NCBI GenBank assembly: GCA_002394025.1
Contig: DGSV01000121.1
Span: 1 to 14,341 of the forward strand
DNA: 14,341 nucleotides
Direction: 5' to 3'
DNA from: Bacteroidales bacterium UBA4353
GTDB lineage: Bacteria; Bacteroidota; Bacteroidia; Bacteroidales; Paludibacteraceae
Position numbers and translations under genes: made by a program. The notes below the pieces were generated by a model. The model saw only the letters and a program-made list of their open reading frames with translations, made no database searches and was not told the origin of the DNA. Numbering within the stretch: the first letter of the stretch is position 1; every line of letters begins with the position of its first letter. Positions 12,403 through 14,341 of the stretch are shown in pieces.

Positions 12403-13458
12403 TTACTGATAATCTTCACCGGCTTGCGCCACGAACTGCTTGATTTGCTGCTCATTATTCTTGGGGCATATTAGCAAAGCATTACCTTGTTCGGCTACTA
12501 TATAGCCTTCCAGGGAGTCTATGACCGCTAATTTGCCGTCGGCAAGGGTTACTATGTTATCCTTTGCGTTATGGTACTGCGCCATGCATTTTAGCGTGAC
12601 ATTGCCGTTGGCGTCTTTGTCGGATAGTTCATAGAGCGAGCCCCAAGTACCGAGGTCCGACCATCCGAAATCGGCTGGCAGAACACTTACGTTACGAGCC
12701 TTTTCCATAATGCCGTAGTCGATGCTCACCGATGGGCATTGGGGAAACATATTCTCGATATAATCATCAATACCGAAATACTCGCAGGTATAGAAGTCGT
12801 ATATCTCGGGTTGAAATTCACGGAACGCGGCATTGATGGTTTTGAGGTTAAACAGGAACATACCGCTATTCCACACATAATCACCGCTATCAACGAACTT
12901 TTTGGCATGCTCTAGGTCAGGCTTCTCGGTGAATTTTTCCACAGGCACTATGTCATCGTCGTGCTTCTGCTTGGCAGCGAGTTTGATATAGCCATATCCC
13001 GTTTCATATCTTGAGGGCTTGATACCCAAGGTGAGTATGTCATCGTGGTTTGCCACGAAATTGAGCCCTTGCCCTATAACCTTCAGAAACTGTTGTTCGT
13101 TGGTTATCAGGTGGTCTGACGCAGCCACGAGGATATTGGCGTTATCCTCTCTGCCATTGATAAATCCCACGGCATAGGCAATACATGGTGCCGTATTGCG
13201 GCGTGCCGGTTCGCAGAGTACATGTTCGGGGTTGATAGCCGGCAACTGACTGAGCACTATATCACGATAGTCGGCATTGGTAACGACATAGATGTTCTCG
13301 GCCGGTATGAGAGGCAATACGCGTTCAAAAGTCATTTGCAGTAACGAACGCCCGGTACCGAAAAAGTCGAGAAACTGCTTAGGAAAGGCTTGGCGGCTAA
13401 AGGGCCAGAAACGGCTACCTATGCCGCCAGCCATGATGATACAATAGTTATTATTCAT
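12403..13458 (-). CDS. manC: Mannose-1-phosphate guanylyltransferase
   Basis: A 351-residue cytoplasmic enzyme making GDP-mannose from mannose 1-phosphate and GTP, the precursor of GDP-fucose and mannose-containing envelope glycans. It has the nucleotidyltransferase signature AGGIGSRFWPFSR (10-22) followed by PKQF, then EPARRNTAP (83-91), SDH (114-116), FTEKP (176-180) and NSGMF (197-201). The length fits the single-function form: the phosphomannose isomerase cupin domain of AlgA-type enzymes is missing. Its ATG directly follows the stop codon of the SIMPL gene (TAAATG), implying cotranscription and coupled translation. The window's flippase may use glycans fed by this pathway, but that is inference. 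Confidence 0.94.
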   Translation of the reverse strand: MNNNYCIIMAGGIGSRFWPFSRQAFPKQFLDFFGTGRSLLQMTFERVLPLIPAENIYVVTNADYRDIVLSQLPAINPEHVLCEPARRNTAPCIAYAVGFINGREDNANILVAASDHLITNEQQFLKVIGQGLNFVANHDDILTLGIKPSRYETGYGYIKLAAKQKHDDDIVPVEKFTEKPDLEHAKKFVDSGDYVWNSGMFLFNLKTINAAFREFQPEIYDFYTCEYFGIDDYIENMFPQCPSVSIDYGIMEKARNVSVLPADFGWSDLGTWGSLYELSDKDANGNVTLKCMAQYHNAKDNIVTLADGKLAVIDSLEGYIVAEQGNALLICPKNNEQQIKQFVAQAGEDYQ

Positions 13459-14187
13459 TTATTTCAGTCTGTATTCGACTTTAATGGTTATGCGTCCCTT
13501 CTTTTCTTTCGATGAAGTGTTGAAGGCTCCGCCGTATGAGTATTCATCTTCTCCGAGGGCGTCAGTGATTTGGAACACTCCGAGGCGTGCTGATACTGGT
13601 TTACCGAGTTTGCCTCCGGCGTTTTTGGCTATGTTGTCGGCGCGTTCCAGAGCGTCCTTGGAAGCATTCTCGATGAGTTGCTGCTTCATGTCGTCGAGTT
13701 TGGTGTAGTAATACGAGGGCTGGTAGATGTCAATGTCAATGCCTCTTGAAAGCAGCGAGGATATGTCGCGTGAGATGTTCTCCACGAGTTCCACATCGTT
13801 CGATTCTACTGTGAAGTCCTGTGTGAGGTAGTAGTCAAGGAAATACTCTCCTACATACTTGCCTTCCTCATATTTGCTATAGGTGCGTTCGCGGCTGTCC
13901 ACAAAATTGAAAGTCACGGCTTTTTCGGGCAGTCCCTGACTCTTGAGGTAGTTGGCTACAACTTTGTGAGCATTAGCTATTTTGTTATAGCCCGACTGTT
14001 TATCACGGTCTTTGACGGAAATCTGACCTTTCCATACAATCAGGTCGGAGGTGAAAGCTTCCTCGCCGAGGCCTGTTACCACTACAGTGTCCTGAATACG
14101 ATAGCGATAAGTAAACGCTTTACCGATGATGTAGGCGAAAAGCACTACACTAAGGCCAATAATGCCATACTTTAACAAGTCGTTCAT
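13459..14187 (-). CDS. SIMPL domain (DUF541) protein with N-terminal membrane anchor
   Basis: A 242-residue protein with one N-terminal hydrophobic helix (about residues 8-24, no lipobox or clear cleavage site) and a SIMPL/DUF541 domain from about 36 to 242. Family-like features are VVVTGLGEEAFTSDLIVWKG at the start of the domain, YYLTQDFTV in the centre, the alanine-rich helix with DALERADNIAKNAGGKLGKP, and the closing strand GRITIKVEYRLK. SIMPL proteins are periplasmic or surface-exposed and poorly understood; some form large ring assemblies, and no enzyme activity is established. It is the first gene of the pair with manC, with zero intergenic bases. No TAnnTTTG promoter was found in the 154 nt upstream, which hold short repeats. 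Confidence 0.9.
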   Translation of the reverse strand: MNDLLKYGIIGLSVVLFAYIIGKAFTYRYRIQDTVVVTGLGEEAFTSDLIVWKGQISVKDRDKQSGYNKIANAHKVVANYLKSQGLPEKAVTFNFVDSRERTYSKYEEGKYVGEYFLDYYLTQDFTVESNDVELVENISRDISSLLSRGIDIDIYQPSYYYTKLDDMKQQLIENASKDALERADNIAKNAGGKLGKPVSARLGVFQITDALGEDEYSYGGAFNTSSKEKKGRITIKVEYRLK

Positions 14188-14225
14188 AGTTGTTGAGATT
14201 TTATTAGTTAGTAGTTAAAAAATTG

Positions 14226-14341
14226 TCAGTCAGGAGTCAGGAGTTAAGGAGTCAAGACATTAGATTTGACTCGGCCGCGGCGTGTCAGTACTTTCAAATT
14301 ACTCAATTACTAAGTCAGGAGTTAAGGAGTTAAGGAGTTAA
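14226..14341. repeat. Short tandem and direct repeats upstream of the SIMPL gene
   Basis: The 18-mer AGTCAGGAGTTAAGGAGT occurs at 14235-14252 and again at 14313-14330. GGAGTTAA is repeated three times at 14318-14341 and the array runs off the window. GCCGCGGCGTGTC (14274-14286) copies half of the palindrome at 8970-8989. No gene is seen here. Confidence 0.85.

Overview
The window looks like a chromosomal segment of a gut-type Bacteroidales bacterium, plausibly near Muribaculaceae or Prevotellaceae. Evidence: the protein families and gene neighbours (RuvB followed by a flippase, DUF4271-hemD-rnpA, a PorX-like response regulator/PglZ protein, a reverse rubrerythrin) and promoter boxes of the Bacteroidota type (TTTG, 19-20 bp, TAnnTTTG) rather than sigma-70 boxes. 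There is no phage, plasmid, CRISPR, rRNA or tRNA signal. Genus and species cannot be fixed from sequence alone.

Layout. (1) 1-2140, plus strand: the 3' part of ruvB and a 14-TM polysaccharide flippase. (2) 2141-2934, plus strand: a reverse rubrerythrin with its own promoter, ended by a 22-bp perfect-stem hairpin. (3) 2957-5650, minus strand: a three-gene membrane operon, rhomboid protease -> catalytically dead rhomboid -> membrane-anchored endonuclease/exonuclease/phosphatase-fold protein, with overlapping reading frames. (4) 5717-6135, plus strand: an HU gene whose promoter carries a 25-bp dyad, ended by a bidirectional terminator shared with rnpA. (5) 6134-8600, minus strand: LOG-family nucleotide hydrolase -> DUF4271 membrane protein -> hemD-like -> rnpA. 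(6) 8601-9226: a 626-bp non-coding island of octamer tandem repeats, long direct and inverted repeats and two REP-like units facing each other. (7) 9227-12263, minus strand: PorX-like response regulator/PglZ phosphodiesterase -> CPA1-type K+/H+ antiporter with a TrkA_C domain, 10 nt apart. (8) 12288-12400: a 12-unit 9-bp tandem repeat. (9) 12403-14187, minus strand: SIMPL-domain protein -> mannose-1-phosphate guanylyltransferase, stop codon abutting start codon. (10) 14188-14341: more short repeats.

How the parts may work together. Most genes are core housekeeping: Holliday-junction migration, envelope polysaccharide export and GDP-mannose supply, peroxide reduction, tRNA processing and nucleoid structure. 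The more unusual content is: the active/dead rhomboid pair; the PorX-like protein joined to an ion antiporter that has a possible nucleotide-binding domain; and the non-coding repeats. The repeats include two inverted REP-like units in which one hairpin keeps its shape while its bases differ, and short tandem arrays 15 to about 40 nt upstream of the first gene of three separate minus-strand transcription units.
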